Source: JAFALK01 sp042701975 (GTDB lineage: Bacteria > Pseudomonadota > Gammaproteobacteria > Burkholderiales > Burkholderiaceae_C). From it: DNA of 64,000 bases. Position 1 is the stretch's first letter. Each line of letters begins with the position of its first letter. This document shows positions 36,800-46,908 of the stretch, piece after piece. The notes under the pieces were generated by a model. That model made no database searches. It saw only the letters and a list, made by a program, of their open reading frames with translations, and was not told the origin of the DNA. The stretch spans positions 1,054,001 through 1,118,000 of the forward strand of contig CP170561.1 of assembly GCA_042701975.1 (NCBI GenBank), given 5' to 3'. Both the position numbers and the translations under genes were made by a program.

Positions 36800-39700
36800 T
36801 CAGATGCCCTCGGGGCGCTCCGCCGCACGCAACCAAGATTCGATACTCGTGTGCGGGAGGGATAGCACGGCATCCTGCAGCGCAATCACCCTCTTCAAGG
36901 CCGAGCCGTCGTCGAGTTCCTCTCGATCTTCTGCCTCTCTGAAAAGAGATGTGAGAATAACCCCCAGGGAGTCGTTGTCAAAGTAGAACTCCGCTCCTGC
37001 CTTTATCTCAGCCACGGCCGTTTGAGCGAGCTCCAGCGAATCCTCAAAGCGGTAATCGGAATTCGCGGCCAACCAGTCATCGAGGTGATTGGGGAGGTGT
37101 CGTGGCTGACCGCCAAAGTCGCTCGTAACCAGCGATTGCAAGAACGCCAACGGTAAGGGCAGTGCACTCTCTGTCGCAGCGAATATCGTGCCCGCTTCGC
37201 GTTGCCATACGGGACCGGCTTTCGGTTGCGTCAAAGCCACGCGCAGACCCGCCAAGCAAGTATTCTGGTGTTCTGGATGGAACAAATTCGCTACCCAGAC
37301 TTGCATTGCGCCAGACCACCCGTCCTCGCTTCCCGTACATATCAGGTCATCGAGCAACACTTCGAGCGTCAGGTGACCTGAGAGAACAGCCAGTGCCGTG
37401 ATGCGCCCCCAAACGGCTTGCCCGCCCTCCATTGAAGACTCGCGCGCACGGTTGAGAAACTGGCGAATGCGGTCATAGTGCCGATGGTAGGCCGCATAGA
37501 GGGCGTTCTCCGCAGCGAGCCAATCAAGCTCTCCGTCGCCACTCAAAGCGGCCTCAAACAGATCCCAGCCAAGTTTGTCGCCCTCGAAGAGCAGGCGAGG
37601 AATTCCTGAAAGAACGATCGTACGGATCTGCGGGTGCCAATCATTGGCAAAGACGCCAACAATAGAGCGCAACATCACCGGGATGTCCTCTTGAGCATCG
37701 ATACGACGCGCGAGAAGAGTCGTCATACCCTCGGCAACCTGACCTCGGACGCTGCTCAAGCCAACGTAGTCGCCAGACTCCCAACACTCCGGGCTACGGT
37801 TGTAAGCATAGCCAGCAGCCAAGAATAGGAGAGAGTGAACCGAAGCGTCTCCCTGTACGACATGAGAGCACGCTAGGACGGCCTCGGCGCCGACCATAGT
37901 ACGGGACCAAAAGTAGTCATGTCGCTGCAGCTCGTCGCGTACCGCGTGCTCGAGCAACGCCCCATCCATGCTCTCAACATAATTCGGGACCGGTGCATAT
38001 TGGACGTTCCCAAATCTGTTTCGTAGTTGGGCGACTGCCCCTTGAAGCATCGAGGTGCGAAAGTTCGGCGGGATTTGCGACCAATGCATCCGCATGAGTC
38101 CAAGAAAACGTCGACTATCAGACATCGCCATTTGCCGTATGTCTACCTCGACCTGATCAACGCCACCCGCGAATCCATTGTGTGAATCGGTAAAGCGTGA
38201 AAGCCCGACGGAGAACCTCAATAGCGAAAGAAGCGCCTCGTCATCAAGCCGAAGGAGCTCATCGCGCGCGTAGGGCGAATGAACAGCGCCGCCACGCATA
38301 TGGATCTCGGGCTCCTCACTGGGCACCGGATAGCGCCGCGATAGCGCCAGAAATTCCTGGTTGGCCTGATCGCTGCGGCATGGGGTAGGTATGCGCGCGA
38401 GAAGTGCCAACCGCTGTTCATCAACCCACACGCGGTACGCTGGGTCGTACGTCGAGAAGAGCTCGAGCGCATGCTCTGAAACAGTCTCATGAACATCGCT
38501 ACTGAGATGGAAGAGGCAGTTCTGAATCAAAAGGCCCAGTTCAAAGAGCGCGGGATTCTCAAAGGTACGTGGATCGACGAGAACATCTTTGGCAACTTCC
38601 AGGTTCGTCTGACAGCCTTTCCTCAATGCGACCAGCGCGATATGCCGCAAACCACCATCCGCGTTAAACGCCAAACGCCGGGCATTTGCGCGCCACCATG
38701 GGGTGTCGCGGCCTGCATGATCCAAGATGGCTTCTTCCATGCTGCCCACTAGCCTCTGAAGATCAGTCTCGTGGCGGAAGGTATAGGACGAATGGATCTT
38801 GTCGAAAGAGGTTGATCTCAGGAATCCTTCTCTCCACTCATCACTATTCGCCTTACTTCGGCTCCACGCCTCAAGTGAAGACACGGCGCCATTGAGCAGT
38901 TGCTCCGAGGCAAGAAAGCGATCCTTGAGAAAGTTTTGATCAATCCTGTCGAGCCTAAGCTGGCTGGCATCAAACTTTTGCCCAACCAGCCGCCCAGTGA
39001 TGAATCGCCAGATAAGCGCATCACCTCGTCCCGTCTTTGCTGCGAAGCGCATCAACGTAGACGAAAGGAAGTAGTCCCCTACATCGCCGAGATCGACAAG
39101 CCGTCCCAGAAGCCTTTCGGTCTCGTTCTCCGGATACCTATCGATCCGTTGAAGTTGAAGACTTATCTGTCTTGAGATTGAACGAGGATCGAGCCAGTCA
39201 AGATTAAATGCGGAACTCCAGAATTCAATGATCGCTTCCTCAGAGCCTTCCGACCAAGATGAGAGCTTTGAGATGTACAGCTGAAGATTGGCACTCTCCC
39301 GGTTGTTCAATACGCGCGGTAGCCAGCGCGATTCGAAGAGATCTTTCCACTGCCTGCCCTGCGCGCGTTCCAAGATGGTGTGGAACAACTGCACATGACG
39401 TTGCTCAAGATGGGATAGAAGCGGCCAATCGGTGCTTGCGGGCTCGGCAGCCGCCCACGATTCGGCGAGAAGGCGCTTCAAGTGGTAGGCAATGTCCGAA
39501 TCGAACGCCGCCCTCAGCTGCTTTCTAAACGTTACTTCATCGCCGAGCCGAAGATAGTTGAAATAGGCGCGGACAGTAGGTCTGACGAACGGCACAGCCG
39601 GTAGGCCAACGACGAAATCGAGTAGCGACCGGCCGGCGCGAACGGCACGTCGGACGGCGAGCGAGTCGAGAAGCGTCTGATGTCCGAAGGCCAGTCGCTT

Positions 39701-42661
39701 ACCGTTCCGTGTGGGCAGAATGACTTGCTCGCTCTGCAGGCGCTGAAGAACTTCATTGCTCGCCTGAATGGCTCCGCGAGGCACGTCGGAGACTCGGCCC
39801 GTGAGCATCTCGTCGGCCATCGATTCCAGCGCCTGCATGGCGCTTTCTCCGAGCTCCATTTGCTTGAGAACCACTTCGTCCAAATACGCCTCGGTCAGTT
39901 CCTGAGCACTCGATACGTTGCGACCTCCGCCGTGGGCAACCAAATCCGCAAACAGGGCAAGTAGGCGCGCATTGGAAAGAAGCGACCGCGTCCTTTCGTC
40001 CAGGGCGGTCGACTGGGCACCTGCGGCCTCGACAACGGGCTCGATGTGGCCAGTCCAGTCTAGCTCTCCGGCGACAACTGATTGATCCCACGCACGTGCA
40101 GATAGGCGACGGTCGTACTGGAGGTCGAAAGCCCTGCACGCAACGACGGTCGTTGTGTTCGGAATGGTCGAAAGCCGGTCAATCAGGCTCAGGAAGTACG
40201 AAAGCGGCGAAATCTCTCTTGCCAGAGCCAGGACATCGAGCGAGTCGATTATGACTACGACATGCCGCCCGACAGATAGCGACGAAACGATGGAAGGGAT
40301 ATCCGCGGGAAGACCAAGCGCCACGCGCTCAGCATCGGTCTGTGCTTCTGCGAACTCGCGCGCTTGTATGAATAGAGAAGCAATATCTGGACTTCGATCC
40401 AAACGATCGACCAAGTCGAGAAGTATGCAAGTCTTGCCCGCACCCGGGCCATCTGTCAGCAATACACTCCGCTGCTTTGCGACAATGGCCGCCAACAAAT
40501 CGTCGGTCGCCGCGCGTTGCAGCTTGCGTCCTCCAATATCCCTCCGCCAGCTTCTACCGACCGCAGATGCCGTTCGGAACTCCTTCAGCGCTTCAGTGTC
40601 GTCTTTCGGTTCGCTGACCTCGCAGCCGGCGTCTTGAAGTAGCTTAAATGCCTGCGCTCGCGTGAGGCGATGAACAGCAGCATTGGCGTTGGCAAGTGTG
40701 TGTGGAGCACCGAGCTTTTCTAGCTCAGTACGGAGAACCCTGAATGCCTCATCAGCTCGAGTTACACACCGAGCCAACCGCTGCCGGACGCGTGCTTCCA
40801 GATTTTCTATGTGGGGCAGAACATCAAATGACGTTCTTCGTAGAAAGGAATACAAGGTCTCAATCTGCGTCGATGGGTTCGCATCCCACATTTCGGCCAA
40901 ACGCCTCCTGTCGACTAAGAGACTCGAATCGACCGAGGCTTCTAGAGTGGTGGCGTTTGAGGAACTGTCCGCCAGGTTCCTTAGACTCTGCAACGGTCCC
41001 AAGTTGACCGTGGAGAAGAACCTTACCTCTGCGGTGGGAATACTTCGCAGAACCAGGCCTGCAGTTTGAAGCGCACTGCTAAAAGCGGGCACTGTCCAGG
41101 ACCCCGACCTGGGCTGGATGTTCTTACATTCGCAGCATACAAGTCGACCATCCTTGTATTGGATAACGATGTCACCCAGAAGCACTCTGCCAGTGCCCGG
41201 TAGCGATAGTGTGGAGTCAAGCTCCAACCATTCAATCTCGGGATCGAGCAGCATGTCGATTGAGCATTCGAGCGCGATGAGCGCCTCGAACGCGCGTTCT
41301 GATATCGGCTTAGCTGCGACTGATGAGGATGCCTCGACGGAGGCTGCCATTTGCGGCAGGTTGCTGAGCTGCTCGAATCGAGCGCGCGCACTAGCCGTCA
41401 GTGTCGGGGATACCGGCGGTGAAGTTGAAGTGGGCGACCGGGTCGCAGCCGGGTACTTTGCTAGCACGTCTGCGAAAGGGGCGAGATTGGATTCGGCGTC
41501 TGGACCCAGCCTCAGGAAGCGGCGCCACGGTCGGAATGGGGCCTCGCCAATAAGAGCAACGTCGCCCGTCGAGGGCGGCGGCCCATCGAACTCAACGCCG
41601 GTCTTGATCGTGATCGCCCCGTTTCCCATTTCTCGGTCTGCTTCGATGACGAGAAAGGCGCCGAGACGGTTGTGGAGCGCAGTCGTCCTTTTCAGCAGGT
41701 ATGGTTCCCTCGTGTGGAACCATACGCGTGCGTTTTTGCGCAGTTTTTGGTTGACTTCTGCCCAGATCGCAGGCGGTACAAGCGGCACCACCCTTGTTCG
41801 GTATGAATCGAGCAGGTCCACATCTGCACCGGCCGACCATGCCTCACGCTCAATGACCTCGAGTTCTGTCCGAGCATCTCCAAGGTTGAATTCGGCAATG
41901 AGTTGGCAGATCTTGCCGTGATCCATGCCGCCGAAAGCGGCCATTTGGAAGTCCACCAAGCCTCCGTCGCCGTTCCCGGAAATGAAGATGATCGGCTTCT
42001 CAAGCCCGGTGTGAATCGGTGCGGCCAGAATCGAGGGCGACCAGTAAGACGAGGTATCGCCATCGAGGAACCGCTCAAGTCCGAAACCGATGGCAAGAAT
42101 GACAGCGTCGTAGGTGCGATGTGTCGTAGGGCTATTACGCGTCGCGAGTTGTACCGAGCCGAGTGCCGTCGGGCGGAGTCGGATAACTTGTTCCTCAGGG
42201 TGCGCTTGCAGGATCGAACCACGTTCAGTGCGGACAAACTCTTCGCGTAGAGCCTCGGCGATTACGCCGGCAGGGCCAGCGCTCCAATTCATGATTGGAA
42301 GCGCGGCATCAAGGCGCTGAGCCCTTGCCGCTGGCCAGTCGTAAAAGTGCGGGTGGAGATACCGCTGGCTGTTGTGCTGGAATTCCAGGAGGCCCGGTCT
42401 GGCTTCGAAGAGGTCTAGGGCCGCCAAATCAGGAGCGGCTCGGGCTAGCGCCACGGCAGCTGTCATTCCCGCCACACCGCCGCCGACGATGGCAATCTTG
42501 CCTTTCGACCGCACGAGTGATTCAGAAAGAATCGCGTCTACAAGATTAAGGGCGCGTACCTGCTGCGCATAGACGGTAACTCGAGTTTCGAAGCAGCCCA
42601 GTACAAGCACGCTGCGCGTGTCAGGGATCAACGCGTCGCGGATGATCTCTTGTGGTGTCAT
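36800..42661 (-). CDS. Giant flavin/NAD-binding - PD-(D/E)XK - STAND-like NTPase fusion protein
   Basis: 1953 residues. Seen in order: N-terminal Rossmann domain with IAIVGGGVAGMTAAVALA (about 57-74) and acidic LFEAR (E86), as in FAD-dependent oxidoreductases; the flavin-like region extends to about 400. A PD-(D/E)XK-like motif follows, with D497, E511 and K513 (GDIVIQYKDGRLVCCECKN). Then P-loop GPGAGKT (738-744) and Walker B VVIIDSLD (D806), and about 900 helical residues of repeat type. I infer a phage-sensing STAND protein with two candidate effectors, a flavin or NAD module and a nuclease. I recognise no named system with this layout. It lies between the IS and the mobilisation genes. Confidence 0.7.
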   Translation of the reverse strand: MTPQEIIRDALIPDTRSVLVLGCFETRVTVYAQQVRALNLVDAILSESLVRSKGKIAIVGGGVAGMTAAVALARAAPDLAALDLFEARPGLLEFQHNSQRYLHPHFYDWPAARAQRLDAALPIMNWSAGPAGVIAEALREEFVRTERGSILQAHPEEQVIRLRPTALGSVQLATRNSPTTHRTYDAVILAIGFGLERFLDGDTSSYWSPSILAAPIHTGLEKPIIFISGNGDGGLVDFQMAAFGGMDHGKICQLIAEFNLGDARTELEVIEREAWSAGADVDLLDSYRTRVVPLVPPAIWAEVNQKLRKNARVWFHTREPYLLKRTTALHNRLGAFLVIEADREMGNGAITIKTGVEFDGPPPSTGDVALIGEAPFRPWRRFLRLGPDAESNLAPFADVLAKYPAATRSPTSTSPPVSPTLTASARARFEQLSNLPQMAASVEASSSVAAKPISERAFEALIALECSIDMLLDPEIEWLELDSTLSLPGTGRVLLGDIVIQYKDGRLVCCECKNIQPRSGSWTVPAFSSALQTAGLVLRSIPTAEVRFFSTVNLGPLQSLRNLADSSSNATTLEASVDSSLLVDRRRLAEMWDANPSTQIETLYSFLRRTSFDVLPHIENLEARVRQRLARCVTRADEAFRVLRTELEKLGAPHTLANANAAVHRLTRAQAFKLLQDAGCEVSEPKDDTEALKEFRTASAVGRSWRRDIGGRKLQRAATDDLLAAIVAKQRSVLLTDGPGAGKTCILLDLVDRLDRSPDIASLFIQAREFAEAQTDAERVALGLPADIPSIVSSLSVGRHVVVIIDSLDVLALAREISPLSYFLSLIDRLSTIPNTTTVVACRAFDLQYDRRLSARAWDQSVVAGELDWTGHIEPVVEAAGAQSTALDERTRSLLSNARLLALFADLVAHGGGRNVSSAQELTEAYLDEVVLKQMELGESAMQALESMADEMLTGRVSDVPRGAIQASNEVLQRLQSEQVILPTRNGKRLAFGHQTLLDSLAVRRAVRAGRSLLDFVVGLPAVPFVRPTVRAYFNYLRLGDEVTFRKQLRAAFDSDIAYHLKRLLAESWAAAEPASTDWPLLSHLEQRHVQLFHTILERAQGRQWKDLFESRWLPRVLNNRESANLQLYISKLSSWSEGSEEAIIEFWSSAFNLDWLDPRSISRQISLQLQRIDRYPENETERLLGRLVDLGDVGDYFLSSTLMRFAAKTGRGDALIWRFITGRLVGQKFDASQLRLDRIDQNFLKDRFLASEQLLNGAVSSLEAWSRSKANSDEWREGFLRSTSFDKIHSSYTFRHETDLQRLVGSMEEAILDHAGRDTPWWRANARRLAFNADGGLRHIALVALRKGCQTNLEVAKDVLVDPRTFENPALFELGLLIQNCLFHLSSDVHETVSEHALELFSTYDPAYRVWVDEQRLALLARIPTPCRSDQANQEFLALSRRYPVPSEEPEIHMRGGAVHSPYARDELLRLDDEALLSLLRFSVGLSRFTDSHNGFAGGVDQVEVDIRQMAMSDSRRFLGLMRMHWSQIPPNFRTSMLQGAVAQLRNRFGNVQYAPVPNYVESMDGALLEHAVRDELQRHDYFWSRTMVGAEAVLACSHVVQGDASVHSLLFLAAGYAYNRSPECWESGDYVGLSSVRGQVAEGMTTLLARRIDAQEDIPVMLRSIVGVFANDWHPQIRTIVLSGIPRLLFEGDKLGWDLFEAALSGDGELDWLAAENALYAAYHRHYDRIRQFLNRARESSMEGGQAVWGRITALAVLSGHLTLEVLLDDLICTGSEDGWSGAMQVWVANLFHPEHQNTCLAGLRVALTQPKAGPVWQREAGTIFAATESALPLPLAFLQSLVTSDFGGQPRHLPNHLDDWLAANSDYRFEDSLELAQTAVAEIKAGAEFYFDNDSLGVILTSLFREAEDREELDDGSALKRVIALQDAVLSLPHTSIESWLRAAERPEGI

Positions 42662-42877
42662 GGTCTGTAGCCGGCTCGCGCCCGAGCACGCCTTGCAGTC
42701 TGAACCTCAAGCGTCTCGTTCCCTGATATCAGTCGTTGTCTTCACACATCATAGCGACAGCTTTCGACAGCGCGGGGCAGACCACGCTCAATGGGCGCAC
42801 GATGCATGCCGTGGCCGCTTCGCAACCATCCGCATGGCGCGAGCTGGGGGCGGAACCAGATACTGGCGTGTCAGACC

Positions 42878-43876
42878 TCACCACTCTCTTTCGCGCGTCA
42901 AGGTCTCCCTCTCTCCTGCATACCGTGCCGGCTGCTGAGACGCCGCTGTACGAGGCTCTTCCAATACCCGCCCTCTATCCAGCAACCGCTGGCGCACGAA
43001 ATATGTGTCTCGCAGGAATGTCCGAATGCGCTGAGCAAGCTCCCGATCTTTCGGTGCGTCCGACGCCGCGAGGGCCCGCACGATATGAGCCCAGCTAAGT
43101 GTGGCGTCTGCGCGGCCTTTGATCGGGCTATCCCTATCCCTATTCGCGCCCGAGATTTCTCGAAGTCGCCCCTCCTCATGCGCCTTGATGCGCCAAAGCG
43201 GATCGAAGTTTCGGGTTTCACCTCGCGACGCCTGACGTGTCGCATCAGCTTCGATGCCCCAGCCGCGTAGCTTCTCTGCGAAGGTTTCCCGCCACCGGTG
43301 CAAATCCGTCTTGCGCGGATTCAGCCGATGTCCGGTCGCGGACTCCGCTCGCACACTCAGGTGCACATGTGGGTTGGCCTGGTGCTGATGCAGCACCATG
43401 ACGTAGCGATGCCCGGCGAGCTCGGCTTGGGCGAACTCTCGTACTGCCTTCTTCAGCAGATCGGCGTTCGTACCAATCGGCATAGACAGCATGATGTTGA
43501 TGGCTTCTCGCCGAGGACTGACCTCATCGATCAGTGACCCGCCATAGCGCCACTGGTCAGCGACGTCGCGCAGCACCTCCTTGCCCGTGTGCACGACACC
43601 CCGGTCGTCCTCGATCTCCAGGCGACCATTCTTGCTGATGTATCGGAAGTGAGCCTTGATCGTTCCCATGCCTCGGCCACCACCGGTCACTTTGACCATC
43701 ACCTGCGGCACCCGTCGGACCGTCGCCTCGATGCGCTGGCGAATAACCGCGGCCTTACGCTGCATCAGCACTCCCAGTCGTGGCGTTTCGCCGGACCGGA
43801 CAGTCCTGTTCGAGGTGTAGAACAGGCGCTCACCCCATTGCACCAAGGCGCTATCGATATGCTGACCAGCGTTCAT
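42878..43876 (-). CDS. Relaxase/mobilisation protein (VirD2-like, MOBP type)
   Basis: 332 residues. The N-terminal relaxase domain has the metal-binding histidine motif in LHQHQANPHVHLSVRAE, with a candidate Tyr-containing region upstream (HFRYISKNG). It nicks oriT and pilots the strand during mobilisation. The C-terminus is short and Arg/Glu-rich, with no primase or coupling domain. The start overlaps the MobC-like gene by ATGA. No transfer genes are present, so the element is mobilizable, not self-transmissible. Confidence 0.84.
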   Translation of the reverse strand: MNAGQHIDSALVQWGERLFYTSNRTVRSGETPRLGVLMQRKAAVIRQRIEATVRRVPQVMVKVTGGGRGMGTIKAHFRYISKNGRLEIEDDRGVVHTGKEVLRDVADQWRYGGSLIDEVSPRREAINIMLSMPIGTNADLLKKAVREFAQAELAGHRYVMVLHQHQANPHVHLSVRAESATGHRLNPRKTDLHRWRETFAEKLRGWGIEADATRQASRGETRNFDPLWRIKAHEEGRLREISGANRDRDSPIKGRADATLSWAHIVRALAASDAPKDRELAQRIRTFLRDTYFVRQRLLDRGRVLEEPRTAASQQPARYAGERETLTREREW

Positions 43877-44529
43877 CGACGCGCCTTCCGCGCCGGCCTG
43901 AGCTCAGCCATTAGGGCTGCCGATAGAGCGAGGTGCTTTCGAACGTCGTCGACCAAGGACCTCAGACTTGCACGGTAGGGCTCCAGCTGAGAAGCCGGCA
44001 CGCGGGCCAACATCCTCGTGAACGCATTGAGATCCACCGTCAGCACCGCCAGGCGATCCGTCGAAGCCAATAAGACCCGAACCGAAGCCCCGTGATCTGG
44101 AGGAAGCGGCGGCGGCGCGGCGCCGTCCAGCATCCCACGGACATAGTCCCCTTGTGCCACCGTAGCTGCGCGCGCACGGCTGGCCAACATGGCAGCATGA
44201 ACGGCTGGGAGGCGGAGCGTGACCTTGACCTTGGCACCTCCACGAACGGGAGTCGATTCGCGCGCCACACCACCCTCGTCGGCCAGGCCGTGCTCGTCAT
44301 CAAGAAGTGCCATCGCAACCTTTCGTAGCAACGCTGCAGGCGCCATTCCCCGCTGCGCCGCACGCTCACGCAGCCTCGGCCCAAAGCCGCGGAGATCCAC
44401 GGAGACCCGATCCCGGGTCAATGTCGTCCTCGCCTTCCCAACAGCCTCGACCTTCGCAATGCATTCAGGCAAGGCCGCAACGTCCAGCAAGTTCAGCTGG
44501 GATTCATCGACGCGGGCCGGGGAGCACAT
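43873..44529 (-). CDS. MobC-like relaxosome accessory protein
   Basis: About 218 residues. The segment VKVTLRLPAVHAAMLASRAR then VAQGDYVRGML resembles MobC/relaxosome accessory proteins. It sits directly upstream of the relaxase with ATGA coupling. An alternative TTG start lies at 44559. The oriT would be expected just upstream (44530-44705), but no clear palindrome could be assigned. Confidence 0.6.
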   Translation of the reverse strand: MCSPARVDESQLNLLDVAALPECIAKVEAVGKARTTLTRDRVSVDLRGFGPRLRERAAQRGMAPAALLRKVAMALLDDEHGLADEGGVARESTPVRGGAKVKVTLRLPAVHAAMLASRARAATVAQGDYVRGMLDGAAPPPLPPDHGASVRVLLASTDRLAVLTVDLNAFTRMLARVPASQLEPYRASLRSLVDDVRKHLALSAALMAELRPARKARR

Positions 44530-44705
44530 GCCATGTATCGTGCATCTTGGCGTGCGCAAGAGGAAGCCCTGCTTAGGTCCACGCGCTTCATCTCAGGAGC
44601 GCCAGCAAGAGCCCGCCCGATCCCAGATTGATCCAAAAGGTCCATGCATCTTTACACGCGCTGCTCCAAAGATCGCGGCGCGGGAGCCTCAGCCCGGCGC
44701 TAGCC

Positions 44706-45755
44706 CTACTGAAGATCGATGTCGATCCGGTCCGGCGCTTCAACCATCCGAAGACCGTGAAGACGGGCCACCGCCCGCGCGAATCCCAGGTTATCGCCCG
44801 TACGAAACACTCCGCTGATCCTGCCGCCAGTCCGCGCAGCGGAGCTCGCAACGATGATTGGCACCGTGCTGTAGCGATTCATCTCAGCAGCCGCATCCGC
44901 CAGAGATACATCGTCAAAGACCACCTCGCCGCGCTTCCATGCCAGCGCGGCTTCCAAGCCGGAACGATCCAGCCGTACGGGGTGGAACGCCGTCCGTGCT
45001 GCGTTGCTTACCGGCTGCTCCACTTGCAAGCGATCCCCGGGGGCCATTGCCATCGGCTCTGCCGGAGGGGACATCCCGCTTTGTTGGGTATTGCGCACGA
45101 AGACGTGTCCCTCAACAAGCGTGACCATGAGTGCCGTCCCGTGACCTTGAGTTTCCGGCGCGGTTCGCACAACGAACTCCGTCCCTGTTGCCACCACTTC
45201 AGAGTCGGCCGCCCGCACGACAAATGGACGCTGCGCGTCCTTGGCGACCTCGAAGAGCGCTTCGCCATCCAGGACCTGGATGTTGCGCTGGGCTCGGCTG
45301 AAGTCCACGCGCACGCGCGTCGCGGTATTCAGAGACATCCGCGACCCATCGGCCAGTACCACGGTCCGCTGCTCCCCAACCCCAGTCTCGAAGGCAGAGG
45401 CGGATAACCAGGGACGCAGGATCAACACGGCGGCGATGGTGAGCACGGCGGCCAGACCGACCGTGCTCACGACGTACCCACCCCGGCGCCTAGGCCTCAG
45501 GTCAGTAGCAGTGGCGTAGGTGCTCAGCGTGACGCCTGCGGCATCCTGCCAAACGTCCGTACAGCGTTCAAAGGCGCGGCGGTGAACCGGGGAGCGACGC
45601 GCCCACGTCTGGAACTCCTTCTCCACGCGCGGTGAGCGGCTGGGACCATGCAAGCGTGCGACCCAAACAGCAGCCTCGGCGAGGATCTCCGAGGGCATCG
45701 CTGGCGACTTCGCAGGTCCGGACGCCTCCGCTTCAGAGGTCTTCGGGGAGGACAC
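44706..45755 (-). CDS. FecR-type sigma regulator, copy B
   Basis: 349 residues, GTG start. Same layout as copy A and highly similar along its length: DUF4880-like N-terminus, one transmembrane helix, FecR domain (DGSRMSLNTATRVRVDFSRA), C-terminal STN-like domain (VSLADAAAEMNRYSTVPIIV) ending in DRIDIDLQ. This end is taken as the native one. Directly downstream of the sigma gene. No TonB-dependent receptor follows; the mobilisation genes do. Confidence 0.9.
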   Translation of the reverse strand: MSSPKTSEAEASGPAKSPAMPSEILAEAAVWVARLHGPSRSPRVEKEFQTWARRSPVHRRAFERCTDVWQDAAGVTLSTYATATDLRPRRRGGYVVSTVGLAAVLTIAAVLILRPWLSASAFETGVGEQRTVVLADGSRMSLNTATRVRVDFSRAQRNIQVLDGEALFEVAKDAQRPFVVRAADSEVVATGTEFVVRTAPETQGHGTALMVTLVEGHVFVRNTQQSGMSPPAEPMAMAPGDRLQVEQPVSNAARTAFHPVRLDRSGLEAALAWKRGEVVFDDVSLADAAAEMNRYSTVPIIVASSAARTGGRISGVFRTGDNLGFARAVARLHGLRMVEAPDRIDIDLQ

Positions 45756-45757
45756 AG

Positions 45758-46249
45758 CTAGTTGCCGTCCATCCAGGTAGCGAGCTGCATCGTCGCCTTG
45801 GCGATGTGCCCCTCCACGGCGGAGATGCTCAGTCCGTGGCGCTGCGCGATCTCCCGATAGGTCAAGTCGTCGAGGCGATGCGCCAAGAAGATTTCCCGGG
45901 TCTTGGGGCTTAGGCGGCTCAGCCAGAAACTCAGTCGCTCCATGCGCTCTTTGGCGAGCAAGACGGCCTCGGCGGTCGGCGCGAGATCAACCAGGACGAC
46001 GTCATCAATGAGCACCTCCTCGCCATGACTGACGCGCGAGCGATGCGCATCAATCGACAGGTTCAGGGCAGTTCTCATTAGGAATGCTTCGGGCTCCTCG
46101 ACCTCATGCTCGCGCTCGTAGCAGGCCAGACGAACCCAGGCCTCCTGCACCAGATCCTCCGCGTCATGAGAGCTACGGCCCCGGCGCATCAGCGCGGATC
46201 GGACACGCGAGAAGACCGCGTTCCAGTTCTGCACGAGGCGCTTGGACAT
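45758..46249 (-). CDS. ECF RNA polymerase sigma factor (FecI-like), copy B
   Basis: 163 residues, close to copy A through almost the whole length with few substitutions (for example REIAQRHGLSISAVEG against REIARRHGLSISAVEG). Contains sigma regions 2 and 4. Transcribed with the mutator-like gene upstream (2 bp gap) and fecR downstream. Because both copies are intact, crosstalk between the two cassettes is likely. Confidence 0.92.
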   Translation of the reverse strand: MSKRLVQNWNAVFSRVRSALMRRGRSSHDAEDLVQEAWVRLACYEREHEVEEPEAFLMRTALNLSIDAHRSRVSHGEEVLIDDVVLVDLAPTAEAVLLAKERMERLSFWLSRLSPKTREIFLAHRLDDLTYREIAQRHGLSISAVEGHIAKATMQLATWMDGN

Positions 46250-46251
46250 GA

Positions 46252-46872
46252 TCAGGGCGCCGCTGGTCGCGTCGCGCCAGGCGACATCGGCACCCTTGCG
46301 GGCGCGCCCAAGTGATGAAGATGTGATGCGAGATTGCCGAGACTGCGGTCGGCTCGCTCCAGCCATCGCGCGACATACATCCCGGCAGCCTCTTCGTCGG
46401 CAAAAGGCGCAGCGCGATTCAGTGCACGAACGAGGCCGACATGTAGGTGTTCTGCTGCCGCGACAGCCGACAGCAACGCTCTCCGCTTGCCGCCGATGAA
46501 TTGCGTTGCGATGCTCATTGCGGAAACGAGGTCGTCGACTTGAAGCGAACTCGAAGCAAAGCCGCCATCGACTCGCGCCATCCCAGGGGCTAGCGTTGCC
46601 TGATCGACCGTGTCGTCCATACACACGAGCTGAATTCGCTCAACGCCTCGTTCGGCTAGGTTATCGGCAATCTGTTTGGGGTCACCGCTGGAAGAGGACC
46701 AAGCTCCAAGTACTTCGAATTCACCGGCGCGCATCCCGAGGGCCCAGTGCCATCGACTTCCGGCCGTTCGCTTCCCTTGCGGGAGATGGACAGCCTTGAC
46801 GGCGCCGATGACGTACTTGCAACACAACGGTCTATGCAGCCAGCGTGGTGACCCTTGAACTTGACTGCTCAT
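46252..46872 (-). CDS. Mutator (IS256)-transposase-like small protein, copy B
   Basis: 206 residues. Shares with copy A the AGEFEVLGAW core, the LAERGVERIQLVCMDD segment, IGGKRRALL, and the PFADEEAAGMYVARWLERADRSL end, while the N-terminal 50 residues diverge. This conservation of the core argues for a selected function and against decay. A GGAGGT ribosome site precedes the ATG at 46872. First gene of the operon, divergent from the HTH gene. Confidence 0.5.
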   Translation of the reverse strand: MSSQVQGSPRWLHRPLCCKYVIGAVKAVHLPQGKRTAGSRWHWALGMRAGEFEVLGAWSSSSGDPKQIADNLAERGVERIQLVCMDDTVDQATLAPGMARVDGGFASSSLQVDDLVSAMSIATQFIGGKRRALLSAVAAAEHLHVGLVRALNRAAPFADEEAAGMYVARWLERADRSLGNLASHLHHLGAPARVPMSPGATRPAAP

Positions 46873-46908
46873 GCTCACCTCCGCTTTCCAGCAAAAGCCA
46901 TCGTACTG

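Noticed and set aside
44530..44705. oriT upstream of the mobilisation genes
   Set aside because: The position is right but no convincing inverted repeat plus nic site could be seen by eye.
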